Assembly: GCA_017883135.1 (NCBI GenBank)
Contig: JADGOE010000024.1
Location: forward strand, 1 to 40,175
Length of the DNA stretch: 40,175 nt
Reading direction: 5' to 3'
Origin: Acidimicrobiales bacterium
GTDB taxonomy: Bacteria; Actinomycetota; Acidimicrobiia; Acidimicrobiales; RAAP-2
In this document: positions 24,887 to 33,981 of the stretch, one piece after another
Layout: each line of letters begins with the position of its first letter
Position numbering within the stretch: the stretch's first letter is position 1
Translations under genes and position numbers: made by a program
The notes under the pieces: generated by a model
Database searches by the model: none
Seen by the model: the letters and a program-made list of their open reading frames with translations, nothing else
Told to the model about the DNA's origin: nothing

Positions 24887-26908
24887 ATGAGCGAACGCGC
24901 GTCCACCCCGCCGGACCCGGCACCCCACGGCGACCTCGAGCAGCTCGGGATCAACGTCATCCGAGGTCTGGCCATGGACGCCCCGAGGGCCGCAGGCTCC
25001 GGCCATCCCGGCACGGCCATGGCCCTGGCCCCCCTCGCCCACGTGCTCTTCACCCGGGTGATGCATCACGACCCCTCTGATCCGCTCTGGCCCGACCGGG
25101 ATCGGTTCGTGCTCTCCAACGGCCATGCCTCGATCCTGTTGTACTCGATGCTCCATCTGACCGGCTATGGGCTCGAGCTCGACGATCTGCGCGCCTTCCG
25201 GCAGTGGGGCAGCCGCACGCCGGGCCATCCGGAACGCCACCACACCCCCGGCGTCGAGGTCACCACCGGTCCGCTGGGCCAGGGGGTCGCCAACGGGGTG
25301 GGCATGGGAATCGCCGAACGGTGGCTCCGGTCGCACTTCTCGCCCGACGTGTGCGACCACCACACCTTCGTCGTGGCCGGCGACGGCTGCCTCGAAGAGG
25401 GCATCTCCCACGAGGCGGCCTCTCTGGCCGGCCATCTCCGGCTGGGCCGTCTCGTCTACGTCTACGACGACAACCACATCACCATCGACGGACCGACCGA
25501 GCTCTCCTACTCCGACGACGCGGGCGAGCGGTTTGCCGCCTACGGATGGGGGGTGGACGACATCGGCGACGTCGCCAACGACGTCGATGCCCTGGAGGCC
25601 GCACTTCTACGGGCCAAGGCCGACGAGGACAGGCCGACCCTGATCATCCTCCGCAGCCACATCGGCTACCCGTCCCCCCACTTGACCGACACGGCCAAGG
25701 CGCACGGGGATCCGTTCTCGCCGGAGGAGATCCGCCTGACCAAGGAGACCCTAGGCCTGCTTGCCGACCAGTCGTTCTGGGTCCCCGACGACGTCCTCGA
25801 GATGTACCGCCGGTGCATCCGGAAGGGACGAGCCTGGAGGGCGGAGTGGGCGCAGCGCTTCGACGCATGGGACGGGGACAAGGTCCGGTGGGAGGCGGCC
25901 CAACGGGGGCACGGAATGCCCGGCTGGGAGACGACCCTCCCCACTTTCGTGCCCGGCGACGGCCCAATGGCCACCCGCAAGGCGATCAAGGCCTGCATCG
26001 ATGCCACCCAAGGAGCCATTCCCGGGCTCGTCCCCGGCAGCGCCGACCTCACCGGGAACACCGGGATGGCCATGGCCGACGCCGTGGCCCAGTCCGCAGC
26101 GGAGCCCGGGGGAAGTCTGATCCACTACGGCATCCGGGAGCACGGGATGGGTGCGGTGATGACCGGCATGGCCGCCCACGGCGGCATCGTCCCGGTCGGA
26201 GGCACGTTCTTCGTCTTCAGCGACTACATGCGGGGAGCGGTGCGAGTCGCCGCGGTGTCCGACGCACACGTGATCTACTCGTGGACACACGACTCGATCG
26301 GCCTGGGCCAGGACGGCCCGACCCACCAGCCCATCGAGCAGTTGGCCGCCATCCGGGCGATGCCGAACCTGCGGGTCATCCGGCCCGCCGACGCCAACGA
26401 AACCGCCCAGGCCTGGCGGATCGCCGTCGACAGCGACGGGCCGACCGCACTCGTACTCTCCCGCCAGGAGCTGCCGGTGCTGGCCGAAACCGGCGAACGT
26501 GCCCCGGACGGCGTACGCAGAGGCGCCTACGTACTGCGTGGCGCCGGCGGAGGTCGGCCCGATCTGGTGCTCATCGGCACCGGCAGCGAGGTCCAGCTGT
26601 GCCTGGCCGCGGCCGATCTCCTCGAGGCGGACGGCGTGTCCACCCGGGTGGTCTCGTTTCCCTCGTGGGAGCTCTTCGCCGCGCAGCCCGAGGAGTACCG
26701 GCGGGACGTGCTGCCCGACGGAGTGGCACGCCTCGCCGTCGAGGCTGCCAGCTCGTTCGGGTGGGAGCGGTACGCAGATGCCACCGTGTGCATCGACCAT
26801 TTCGGGGCATCGGCACCCGGCGAACGGGTCCTCGAGGAGTTCGGCTTCACCGCGGCCAATGTGGCGGCCCGGGCGACCGCACTCCTCGATCGGCACTCCT
26901 CGACATGA
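24887..26908 (+). CDS. tkt: Transketolase
   Basis: 673 residues, usual length. Thiamine diphosphate motif: GDGCLEEGISHEAASLAGHL to YDDNHITIDG. The first active-site loop AGSGHPGTAMALAP, SNGHAS and TTGPLGQGVANGVGM, and the second half with GIREHGMGAVMTGMAAHGG and THDSIGLGQDGPTHQPIEQL are all intact. It transfers two-carbon units between sugar phosphates in the non-oxidative pentose phosphate pathway. The ATG at 24887 gives the expected N-terminus; upstream sequence in frame belongs to the FIST gene. First gene of the tkt-tal-gnd-zwf-pgl operon. Confidence 0.97.
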   Translation: MSERASTPPDPAPHGDLEQLGINVIRGLAMDAPRAAGSGHPGTAMALAPLAHVLFTRVMHHDPSDPLWPDRDRFVLSNGHASILLYSMLHLTGYGLELDDLRAFRQWGSRTPGHPERHHTPGVEVTTGPLGQGVANGVGMGIAERWLRSHFSPDVCDHHTFVVAGDGCLEEGISHEAASLAGHLRLGRLVYVYDDNHITIDGPTELSYSDDAGERFAAYGWGVDDIGDVANDVDALEAALLRAKADEDRPTLIILRSHIGYPSPHLTDTAKAHGDPFSPEEIRLTKETLGLLADQSFWVPDDVLEMYRRCIRKGRAWRAEWAQRFDAWDGDKVRWEAAQRGHGMPGWETTLPTFVPGDGPMATRKAIKACIDATQGAIPGLVPGSADLTGNTGMAMADAVAQSAAEPGGSLIHYGIREHGMGAVMTGMAAHGGIVPVGGTFFVFSDYMRGAVRVAAVSDAHVIYSWTHDSIGLGQDGPTHQPIEQLAAIRAMPNLRVIRPADANETAQAWRIAVDSDGPTALVLSRQELPVLAETGERAPDGVRRGAYVLRGAGGGRPDLVLIGTGSEVQLCLAAADLLEADGVSTRVVSFPSWELFAAQPEEYRRDVLPDGVARLAVEAASSFGWERYADATVCIDHFGASAPGERVLEEFGFTAANVAARATALLDRHSST

Positions 26909-26960
26909 CGGAACTGCCGCCGTCGCAGGCCGCGACCCTGGCCACATCGAAAGGAAGACC

Positions 26961-28082
26961 GTGACCACACTGCACGACCTCTACGGCGAACAGGAGCAGA
27001 GTCCCTGGCTCGACAATCTGCGGAGGGACTGGTTGGAGGACGGGACCCTGGCCGGCCTGGTCGCCCAGGGCATCCGCGGTGTCACCTCCAATCCGACCAT
27101 CTTCGCCAAGGCCATCAGCGGTCAGGACACCTACGACGAGCAGTTCGCCACGCTCATCAAGACCATGCCGGTCGAGGACGCCTACTGGGACCTGGTGGTC
27201 GACGACGTCAAGGCGGCCCTCGACATCCTGCGGCCCGTCTACGACACCTCGGACGGCGGTGACGGATTCGTCTCGGTCGAGGTGGCCCCGGCGCTCGCCC
27301 ACGACACCGAAGGGACCAGCTCGGCAGCCCGCGGCCTCCACACCCGGATCGACCGGCCCAACGTGTTGGTCAAGATCCCCGCGACGCCGGAATGCATCCC
27401 GTCGATCCGCCAGATGATCAGTGAGGGTCGGAGCATCAACGTGACGTTGATCTTCGGCATCACCCGCTACGGCGAGGTCATCGAGGCCTACCTGTCAGGG
27501 CTCGAGGAGCTGGCTGCCAGTGGCGCCACCGACCTGTCCCGCGTGGCCAGCGTTGCCTCGTTCTTCATCAGCCGTGTGGACACCGAAGTGGACCGGCGCC
27601 TCGAGGCGGCGGCTCGGTCACGCGGCGACGGCGCAAGCCTCCTCGAGCTGCGGGGCCAGGCGGCGGTGGCCCAGGCCCGCCTCGCCTACCGGCTCTTCAC
27701 CGAGCGGTTCTCGGGGGGCCGTTGGGAGGCGCTGGCCTCCAAGGGGGCCCAGGTTCAGCGCCCGCTGTGGGCATCCACCTCCACCAAGAACCCGGCCTAC
27801 CCGGACCTTGCCTACGTGGACACGTTGATCGGCCCCCATACGGTGAACACCATGCCGGATGGAACCGTGGCCGACTTCCTCGACCACGGAAACGTGGCCC
27901 GCACCATCGACTCCGGACTCGACGAGGCGACCGACCTCGTCGCGAAGTTGGCCACAGCAGACATCGAGATGGAGGACGTGGCCCAGGTCCTCGAATCCGA
28001 GGGAGTGGCCTCGTTCGCAAAGTCCTTCGATGAGCTGATGCAGTCGCTGTCGGACAAGGCCAACGCTCTCACCAACGGATAA
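26961..28082 (+). CDS. tal: Transaldolase
   Basis: 373 residues from a GTG following AAGGAAG. N-terminus LYGEQEQSPWLDNLRRDWL and GVTSNPTIFAKAI are characteristic of the actinobacterial transaldolase. Lys138 in VLVKIPATPE is the Schiff-base lysine. It transfers dihydroxyacetone units between sugar phosphates. It follows tkt by 52 bp and belongs to the same operon. The sequence between tal and gnd (85 bp) holds no clear terminator. Confidence 0.96.
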   Translation: MTTLHDLYGEQEQSPWLDNLRRDWLEDGTLAGLVAQGIRGVTSNPTIFAKAISGQDTYDEQFATLIKTMPVEDAYWDLVVDDVKAALDILRPVYDTSDGGDGFVSVEVAPALAHDTEGTSSAARGLHTRIDRPNVLVKIPATPECIPSIRQMISEGRSINVTLIFGITRYGEVIEAYLSGLEELAASGATDLSRVASVASFFISRVDTEVDRRLEAAARSRGDGASLLELRGQAAVAQARLAYRLFTERFSGGRWEALASKGAQVQRPLWASTSTKNPAYPDLAYVDTLIGPHTVNTMPDGTVADFLDHGNVARTIDSGLDEATDLVAKLATADIEMEDVAQVLESEGVASFAKSFDELMQSLSDKANALTNG

Positions 28083-28167
28083 GTACCGCCCGGCCCTCGG
28101 GTCGGTCCCAACAGGCAGCACCGGCACAAGTACCGCAGGTTCCCGACGACGACACGAGGAGAGCACG

Positions 28168-29103
28168 ATGAAGATCGCCATGGTCGGCCTGGGCAAGATG
28201 GGTGCCAACATGACCCAGCGGCTCATCGAACACGGCCACCAGGTCGTGGCCTTCGACCTCTCCGAACAGGCGCGCTCGACAGTTGCGGCGTTCGGCGCCG
28301 ACCCTGCCTCCACCCTCGACGAGATGGTCTCCAAGCTCGAGGTTCCGCGGGTGGCATGGGTGATGGTGCCTGCCGGAGCGCCGACCAACTCGACCATCAC
28401 TACCTTGGCCGACCTCTTCGAGCCCGGCGACGTGATCATCGACGGCGGCAACTCCAACTACAAGGAGACCGCGCCCTTGGTGGAGTCGCTCGCTGCCAAG
28501 GGCATCGCCTTGGTCGATGCCGGGACCTCGGGCGGGATCTGGGGGCTGAAGGAGGGATACTGCCTCATGGTCGGTGGCACCGATGAGGCGGTGGCTGTGG
28601 CAGAGCCGGTCTTCCTCGCCCTGGCGCCAGAGGGCGGATATGCCCACGTGGGGCCTCCTGGTGCCGGGCATTTCGTAAAGATGGTGCACAACGGCATCGA
28701 GTACGGGCTCATGCAGGCCTATGCCGAGGGATTCGAGATCATGTCGGAGGCACCCGAGTTCAACCTCGACCTCCATCAGATCTCTGCCATCTGGCGCTAC
28801 GGCTCGGTGGTCCGCAGCTGGCTTCTCGAACTGGCCGAGCGGGCGTTGCGGCCCGAGGCGGGATTCGACCGGATCGAGGGGGTCGTCGCCGACTCCGGTG
28901 AGGGGCGGTGGACGGTGGAGGAGGCCATCGACCGAGGTGTGTCGGCTCCGGTGATCTCGTCGGCGCTCTTCGCCCGATTCGCGTCCCAGAAGAAGGATGC
29001 CTTCGGTCTGCGCCTGGTGTCGGCCCTCCGCAATCAGTTCGGCGGTCACGCCTTCACCACGCCGGAGGGCACACAGGGCGGGGAGACCTTCACGCCCCGA
29101 TGA
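28168..29103 (+). CDS. gnd: 6-phosphogluconate dehydrogenase (decarboxylating), short type
   Basis: 311 residues, the short form of the enzyme (classical NADP form is about 470). The Rossmann motif GLGKMGANM, DGGNSNYKET, DAGTSGGIWG and HNGIEYGLMQAYAEG motifs are all present. It converts 6-phosphogluconate to ribulose 5-phosphate. The short type is often NAD-linked, so redox use may differ from zwf; this is inference. Unusual place: in many actinobacteria the operon runs tkt-tal-zwf-opcA-pgl, with no gnd. Its stop overlaps the zwf start (ATGA). RBS GAGGAG before the ATG. Confidence 0.95.
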   Translation: MKIAMVGLGKMGANMTQRLIEHGHQVVAFDLSEQARSTVAAFGADPASTLDEMVSKLEVPRVAWVMVPAGAPTNSTITTLADLFEPGDVIIDGGNSNYKETAPLVESLAAKGIALVDAGTSGGIWGLKEGYCLMVGGTDEAVAVAEPVFLALAPEGGYAHVGPPGAGHFVKMVHNGIEYGLMQAYAEGFEIMSEAPEFNLDLHQISAIWRYGSVVRSWLLELAERALRPEAGFDRIEGVVADSGEGRWTVEEAIDRGVSAPVISSALFARFASQKKDAFGLRLVSALRNQFGGHAFTTPEGTQGGETFTPR

Positions 29104-30764
29104 GCACCGACCGAAGCCAGCATGCTCCAAAGCACCGCACGGGGCACCAGGGGGTTGTGGCCGACGGCACCAGCCGCACGCCGACCGCGGCCCGAGGCGA
29201 GGGCGAGGGCGAGGGCGAGGGCCGCAGCTTGCCACCGGTGTTGTCGAACGCTCCGCCGGTGGCAATGGTCATCTTCGGGGCCTCGGGGGACCTCACCACC
29301 CGAAAGATCCTTCCGGCCCTGGCCCGACTGGCGGACCGCGGCGTCCTCGATGACGGGTTCACGATCATCGGGGTGGCCCGCACCCCGTGGACCGACGAGG
29401 AGTTCCGCACCCAGGTGGCCCGCGCCACGCCCGAAGCCGGACCGAAGTGGAAGGCGCTCACCGAACGGTTCAGGTACATCGCCGGGGAGTACGACCACCC
29501 CGACACCTTCGACCAGCTAAACGGCCACCTCGACGAGGCCGATCGTATCGACGGCACCGATGGCAACCGGCTGTACTACCTGGCTACCATCCCCGCCGTG
29601 TTCGGCATGGTGGCCAAGGCCCTGGCCACCCACGGTTGCACCGGGCCCGGGAAGGGCGGGAGCTTCGCGAGGGTGGTGGTGGAGAAGCCCTTCGGGCGTG
29701 ACCTCGACAGCGCCCTGGCCCTCAACGAGGAGATGCACGCCGCCATCGACGAACGCCAGATCTACCGGATCGACCACTACATGGGGAAGGAGACCGTCCA
29801 GAACGTCCTGGCCCTGCGCTTCGCCAACGCCGTCTTCGAACCCATCTGGAATCGCCGGTACATCGAACAGGTGCAGGTGACCGTGGCCGAGAGCCTGGGC
29901 GTCGAGCACCGGGGGGGCTTCTACGAGACGGCCGGTGCCTTGCGCGACATCGTCCAGAACCACGTGATGCAGGTACTGGCCCTCACCCTCATGGAGTCCC
30001 CCACCAGCACCGACGCCGACCGGATCCGCGACGAGAAGGTCAAACTGCTCCAGGCCATCTACATCCCCACCCCGGATGAGGCAGTGGACAAGTCGGTGCG
30101 TGGCCAGTACACGGCGGGCTCCATCGACGAACAGGCAGTGGTCGGCTATCGCCAGGAAGATGACGTCGCCCACGACAGCCAGACCGAGACCTATCTGGCC
30201 CTGCGGCTCCGCGTCGAGAATTGGCGATGGGCCGGGGTGCCGATCTACGTACGAACGGGTAAACGCCTTCCGGCCCGGGTCACCGAGGTCGCCCTCACCT
30301 TCCGACAGGTGCCGTTCCTCCTCTTCGACCGCCGCTCCAGCCGCGACCTCCGGCCCAACACGCTGGTCCTCCGGATCCAGCCCGACGAGGGGATCAGCCT
30401 CGAGTTCGGTGCCAAGGTGCCCGGGGAGAAGTTCCACATACGCTCGGTCGCCATGGACTTCTCCTACGCCGATGCGTTCGCGGGGACCGAGGCCGCCGAC
30501 GGCTATGAGCGCCTCATCCACGACGCCATGGTCGGGGACGCCACCCTGTTCATCCGGTCCGACGAGGTCGAGCAGGCGTGGAGGATCGTCGACCCCTATC
30601 TCGAGGCATGGTCGGAACCGGGTGGTGCGCTGCATCCTTATCCGGCTGGGACCTGGGGACCGCACATGGCCGATCTGCTGGTGGAGCGCTCGGGGGACGA
30701 GTGGCGCAATCCGGTCATCGATCTCGAGATGAGCGGCGGGCGCCTGACTGATCTCCCCCAGTGA
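29100..30764 (+). CDS. zwf: Glucose-6-phosphate 1-dehydrogenase
   Basis: 554 residues. A poorly conserved N-terminal extension of about 50 residues contains EGEGEGEG. Then GASGDLTTRKILPAL is the nucleotide-binding motif and RIDHYMGKE the substrate-binding motif; KPFGRDL is also conserved. It oxidises glucose 6-phosphate to the lactone, giving NADPH. The start at 29100 overlaps the gnd stop by 4 bp. There is no opcA (the usual Zwf partner) between zwf and pgl. Confidence 0.97.
   Translation: MSTDRSQHAPKHRTGHQGVVADGTSRTPTAARGEGEGEGEGRSLPPVLSNAPPVAMVIFGASGDLTTRKILPALARLADRGVLDDGFTIIGVARTPWTDEEFRTQVARATPEAGPKWKALTERFRYIAGEYDHPDTFDQLNGHLDEADRIDGTDGNRLYYLATIPAVFGMVAKALATHGCTGPGKGGSFARVVVEKPFGRDLDSALALNEEMHAAIDERQIYRIDHYMGKETVQNVLALRFANAVFEPIWNRRYIEQVQVTVAESLGVEHRGGFYETAGALRDIVQNHVMQVLALTLMESPTSTDADRIRDEKVKLLQAIYIPTPDEAVDKSVRGQYTAGSIDEQAVVGYRQEDDVAHDSQTETYLALRLRVENWRWAGVPIYVRTGKRLPARVTEVALTFRQVPFLLFDRRSSRDLRPNTLVLRIQPDEGISLEFGAKVPGEKFHIRSVAMDFSYADAFAGTEAADGYERLIHDAMVGDATLFIRSDEVEQAWRIVDPYLEAWSEPGGALHPYPAGTWGPHMADLLVERSGDEWRNPVIDLEMSGGRLTDLPQ
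29199..29222 (+). repeat. Four tandem GAGGGC hexamers in zwf
   Basis: Four exact 6-bp units, in frame, coding EGEGEGEG in the zwf N-terminal extension. Length change in whole units would not disturb the frame. Confidence 0.9.
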
Positions 30765-30777
30765 GGTCGCCACACCG

Positions 30778-31530
30778 ATGAACGGAACGGTCGAGTTGGT
30801 GGCGTCGGTGCCCGACGCCTTTGCCGGCCTTGTCGCCGGGCTCCTGGCCGAGCCGCGTGACCGTGCGTTCTCGTGCTTCCTCTCGGGGGGCAGCACCGCC
30901 GAGGAGTGCTACCGGCGCCTCGCGGCCACCTCCGCCGGCCCGACCGCAGACCAGGCGACCGGGGCCCGGGTCGACTGGACGGCCGTCGACGTCTACCTGG
31001 GCGACGAACGCTGCGTGCCCCCCGACGACCCCGACTCCAACCACCGGATGATCACCGAGGCCCTGCTGGACACGGTGGGACCGGTCCACTCCGATCATCC
31101 GATGTACCGGTCCGGCCCTCCGGACCGGGCGGCGTCCGAGTACCAACGCCAGATCGAAGGGTTGGGCCCGTTGGACCTGGTCCACCTGGGCCTCGGTCCC
31201 GACGGCCACTGTGCCTCGCTCTTCCCCGACTCGGTGGCGTTGGCCCTCACCGACCCCAGGGTGCTGGTGGTTGCCGACCGTGACCCGAGCGCCACCAATC
31301 CTCATGACCGGATCACCCTGACCCTGGCGGCCATCGCCCGTGCCCGGCTGGTCGTCTTTACGGTCGCCGGAGCATCGAAGCGCGACGCGTTCGGCCGCCT
31401 GATGGCCGGCGAGGATCTGCCGGCGGCGAGGGTCGACGCCGAGCGGGTGCTCTGGTTGGTGGATGCCGCGGCTGGCGGGCACACCGACCCCGCTGGAGTG
31501 CAGCGGCCGGCGAGTACCGCCGATGATTGA
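30778..31530 (+). CDS. pgl: 6-phosphogluconolactonase
   Basis: 250 residues of the DevB/NagB-like fold: FSCFLSGGSTAEECYRRLA, DWTAVDVYLGDERCVPPDDP (the SDER-like active-site strand), DLVHLGLGPDGHCASLFP and the C-terminal GASKRDAFGRLM. It hydrolyses the lactone made by Zwf. It lies 13 bp after zwf and 59 bp before fbiC, so the run continues. Confidence 0.95.
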   Translation: MNGTVELVASVPDAFAGLVAGLLAEPRDRAFSCFLSGGSTAEECYRRLAATSAGPTADQATGARVDWTAVDVYLGDERCVPPDDPDSNHRMITEALLDTVGPVHSDHPMYRSGPPDRAASEYQRQIEGLGPLDLVHLGLGPDGHCASLFPDSVALALTDPRVLVVADRDPSATNPHDRITLTLAAIARARLVVFTVAGASKRDAFGRLMAGEDLPAARVDAERVLWLVDAAAGGHTDPAGVQRPASTADD

Positions 31531-31589
31531 CCCCTGCACCGCTCCCCTCCCCGGTCGTCCGGCCGGGCTCCTCCGGTAAGGTGTCGCCG

Positions 31590-33980
31590 ATGCCCGCCGA
31601 CCCCGGCTCCACCCCCCTGCATGCCGTCACCGGCCCCGGACCGGAGCCCTACAGTGGGGAGCTGATCACTGCACGGCTCGACGCCCTACAGGCAGGCGCC
31701 CGGCGGATCCGCGACTCGTCCCACGGCAATCGGGTCACCTTCTCTCCCAAGGTGTTCATCCCCTTAACCATGCTGTGCCGAGATCGCTGCGGCTACTGCA
31801 CGTTCGCCAAGGCCCCAGCCCGGCTCCACGCGCCCTACCTCGCAATCGAAGAGGTCCTCGATATCGCTCGCGCCGGTCGCGCCGCCGGATGCCACGAGGC
31901 GTTGTTCACCTTGGGAGAGGGGCCCGAGGATCGGTATCCGGCTGCCCGCCAGTGGCTCGATGGCTACGGCTACTCGTCCACGGTCGACTACCTGGTGGCC
32001 GCCTGCCGGGCGGTCCTCGAAGAGACCGGCCTGCTGCCCCACGCCAATGCCGGTGCGCTCGGATTCGACGACCTGTCCCGGCTGAAAGAGGTCACGGCGA
32101 GCCAAGGGATGATGATCGAGTCGGTCAACCCCGACCTGACCGCCCACCGCTCGGCACCGGACAAGACCCCGGCCAGGCGGCTGGCCACCCTGGACGCTGC
32201 GGGCCGGGCCCAGGTCCCCTTCACCACCGGTCTGCTGGTCGGCATCGGTGAGTCCCGGGCCGATCGACTGGCCACCTTGGAGGCCATCGCCTCGAGCCAC
32301 CGGCGCCACGGCCACGTGCAGGAAGTGATCGTCCAGAACTTCCTGCCCAAACCGGGCACCTCGATGCACCGGGCCCCACCGTGCCCGACCGATGAGTTCC
32401 TGTGGACGATCGCAGCGGCGCGGCTGGTGCTTCCGCCCGACATCCACCTGCAGGCGCCGCCCAATCTCTCCGATCACCTCGCCCCGGTCATCGACTCGGG
32501 GATCGACGACTGGGGCGGCGTGTCGCCGGTCACTGCGGACCACGTCAACCCTGAACGGGCATGGCCTGGACTCGGGAACCTGAGGGCAGCCACCGAGGCG
32601 GCCGGCCACACGCTTGCTCCCCGGCTCACGCTGTACCCCGAGTTCGCACTCGACCCCGACCGCTGGCTGCACCAGGCCATGCGGTTTCCGGTCCTCGATG
32701 CCTCGGACGCCGAAGGGCTCGGCCGAGACCACCCCTGGTGCTCCGGCGGGGAGACTCCTCCGCCGGACCTTCTGGGGCCGCCGGTCATCCGCGCGGGTGC
32801 AGCCGGTGCTCCCCCTGCGGTCACCGTGCCCACCACCCGAGGTGCGGTGGGCGACGTGCTGGCCGGCATCCTCGGAGGGGACACCGTGGGCGAGGACGAG
32901 ATCGTCACCCTCTTCGGCGCCCGCGGGCCCGAGGTGCGGGCCGTCGGCGAGGTTGCCGATCGGCTCCGGCAGGAGGCGGTCGGCGACGAGGTGACCTTCG
33001 TGGCCAACCGGAACATCAACTACACCAACGTCTGCACCTTCAAGTGCAAGTTCTGTGCCTTCTCCAAGGGTCCGCTCTCGCTCAACCTGCGGGGCAGCCC
33101 CTACCTGCTCGAGCTGCGCGAGATCTCGGATCGGGTCAGGGAGGCCGAGGAGCAAGGGGCCACCGAGGTGTGCCTCCAGGGTGGGATCCATCCCAAGTTC
33201 GACGGCGACTACTACCTCGAAGTGCTCAAGGCGGTCCGCGAGGCGTCCGACACCATCCACATCCATGGGTTCTCCGCCCTCGAGGTCACCGAAGGTGCCC
33301 GCCGCTCGCAGATGCCGCTGGCGGGCTACCTCGTCCTCCTGCGTGACGCCGGTCTCAAGACTCTGCCCGGCACCGCCGCGGAGATCCTCGACGATCCGGT
33401 CCGCACCGTGCTCTGCCCGGACAAGATCTCCACCGACCAGTGGCTGTTCGCCCACCGGACCGCCCACAGCGTGGGTCTGCGCTCCAACGTCACGATCATG
33501 TTCGGGGCGATCGAGCAGCCCCGATCGTGGGCCCGCCACCTGGTCAGGACCAGGGATCTCCAACGGGAGACGGGCGGGTTCACCGAGTTCGTCCCCCTTC
33601 CGTTCGTGCATATGGCCACCCCCCTGTACCTGCAGCGCCACTCCCGAAGAGGCCCGACCTTCCGCGAGACCCTGCTGATGCACGCGGTCGGCCGCATCGC
33701 GTACCGGGGCACCATCGACAACATCCAGATCAGCTGGGTCAAGATGGGGGCTGCCGGGGTCCGCCAGATCCTGAGGGCCGGCGTCAACGACCTCGGTGGC
33801 ACGCTGATGGACGAGAACATCTCGCGCGCCGCAGGGGCCGGCCATGGCCAGATGATGGACGCCGACGGATTCCGCTCCATCGTGGCTCCGATCGGACGGA
33901 CGCTTGCCCAGCGGAACACCCTGTACGGGAGGGTTGCCGGACCGGGTGATCACGCCGACGTACTCGCCGCCGCCCACTGA
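31590..33980 (+). CDS. fbiC: FO synthase FbiC (fused CofG and CofH)
   Basis: 796 residues, two radical SAM domains in one chain, as in mycobacterial FbiC. CofG half: cluster motif CRDRCGYC (Cys63, Cys67, Cys70). CofH half: CTFKCKFC (Cys482, Cys486, Cys489), followed by FSKGPLSLN, GIHPKFDGDYYLE and NIQISWVKMG. It makes the deazaflavin chromophore of coenzyme F420 from tyrosine and the flavin precursor. It follows pgl and is the only F420-biosynthesis gene in the window. LOG-family gene starts 1 bp after its stop. Confidence 0.97.
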   Translation: MPADPGSTPLHAVTGPGPEPYSGELITARLDALQAGARRIRDSSHGNRVTFSPKVFIPLTMLCRDRCGYCTFAKAPARLHAPYLAIEEVLDIARAGRAAGCHEALFTLGEGPEDRYPAARQWLDGYGYSSTVDYLVAACRAVLEETGLLPHANAGALGFDDLSRLKEVTASQGMMIESVNPDLTAHRSAPDKTPARRLATLDAAGRAQVPFTTGLLVGIGESRADRLATLEAIASSHRRHGHVQEVIVQNFLPKPGTSMHRAPPCPTDEFLWTIAAARLVLPPDIHLQAPPNLSDHLAPVIDSGIDDWGGVSPVTADHVNPERAWPGLGNLRAATEAAGHTLAPRLTLYPEFALDPDRWLHQAMRFPVLDASDAEGLGRDHPWCSGGETPPPDLLGPPVIRAGAAGAPPAVTVPTTRGAVGDVLAGILGGDTVGEDEIVTLFGARGPEVRAVGEVADRLRQEAVGDEVTFVANRNINYTNVCTFKCKFCAFSKGPLSLNLRGSPYLLELREISDRVREAEEQGATEVCLQGGIHPKFDGDYYLEVLKAVREASDTIHIHGFSALEVTEGARRSQMPLAGYLVLLRDAGLKTLPGTAAEILDDPVRTVLCPDKISTDQWLFAHRTAHSVGLRSNVTIMFGAIEQPRSWARHLVRTRDLQRETGGFTEFVPLPFVHMATPLYLQRHSRRGPTFRETLLMHAVGRIAYRGTIDNIQISWVKMGAAGVRQILRAGVNDLGGTLMDENISRAAGAGHGQMMDADGFRSIVAPIGRTLAQRNTLYGRVAGPGDHADVLAAAH

Positions 33981-33981
33981 C

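Noticed and set aside
25204-26964. 586-codon plus-strand frame
   Set aside because: Arg/Pro/Gly-rich shadow of transketolase in another frame.
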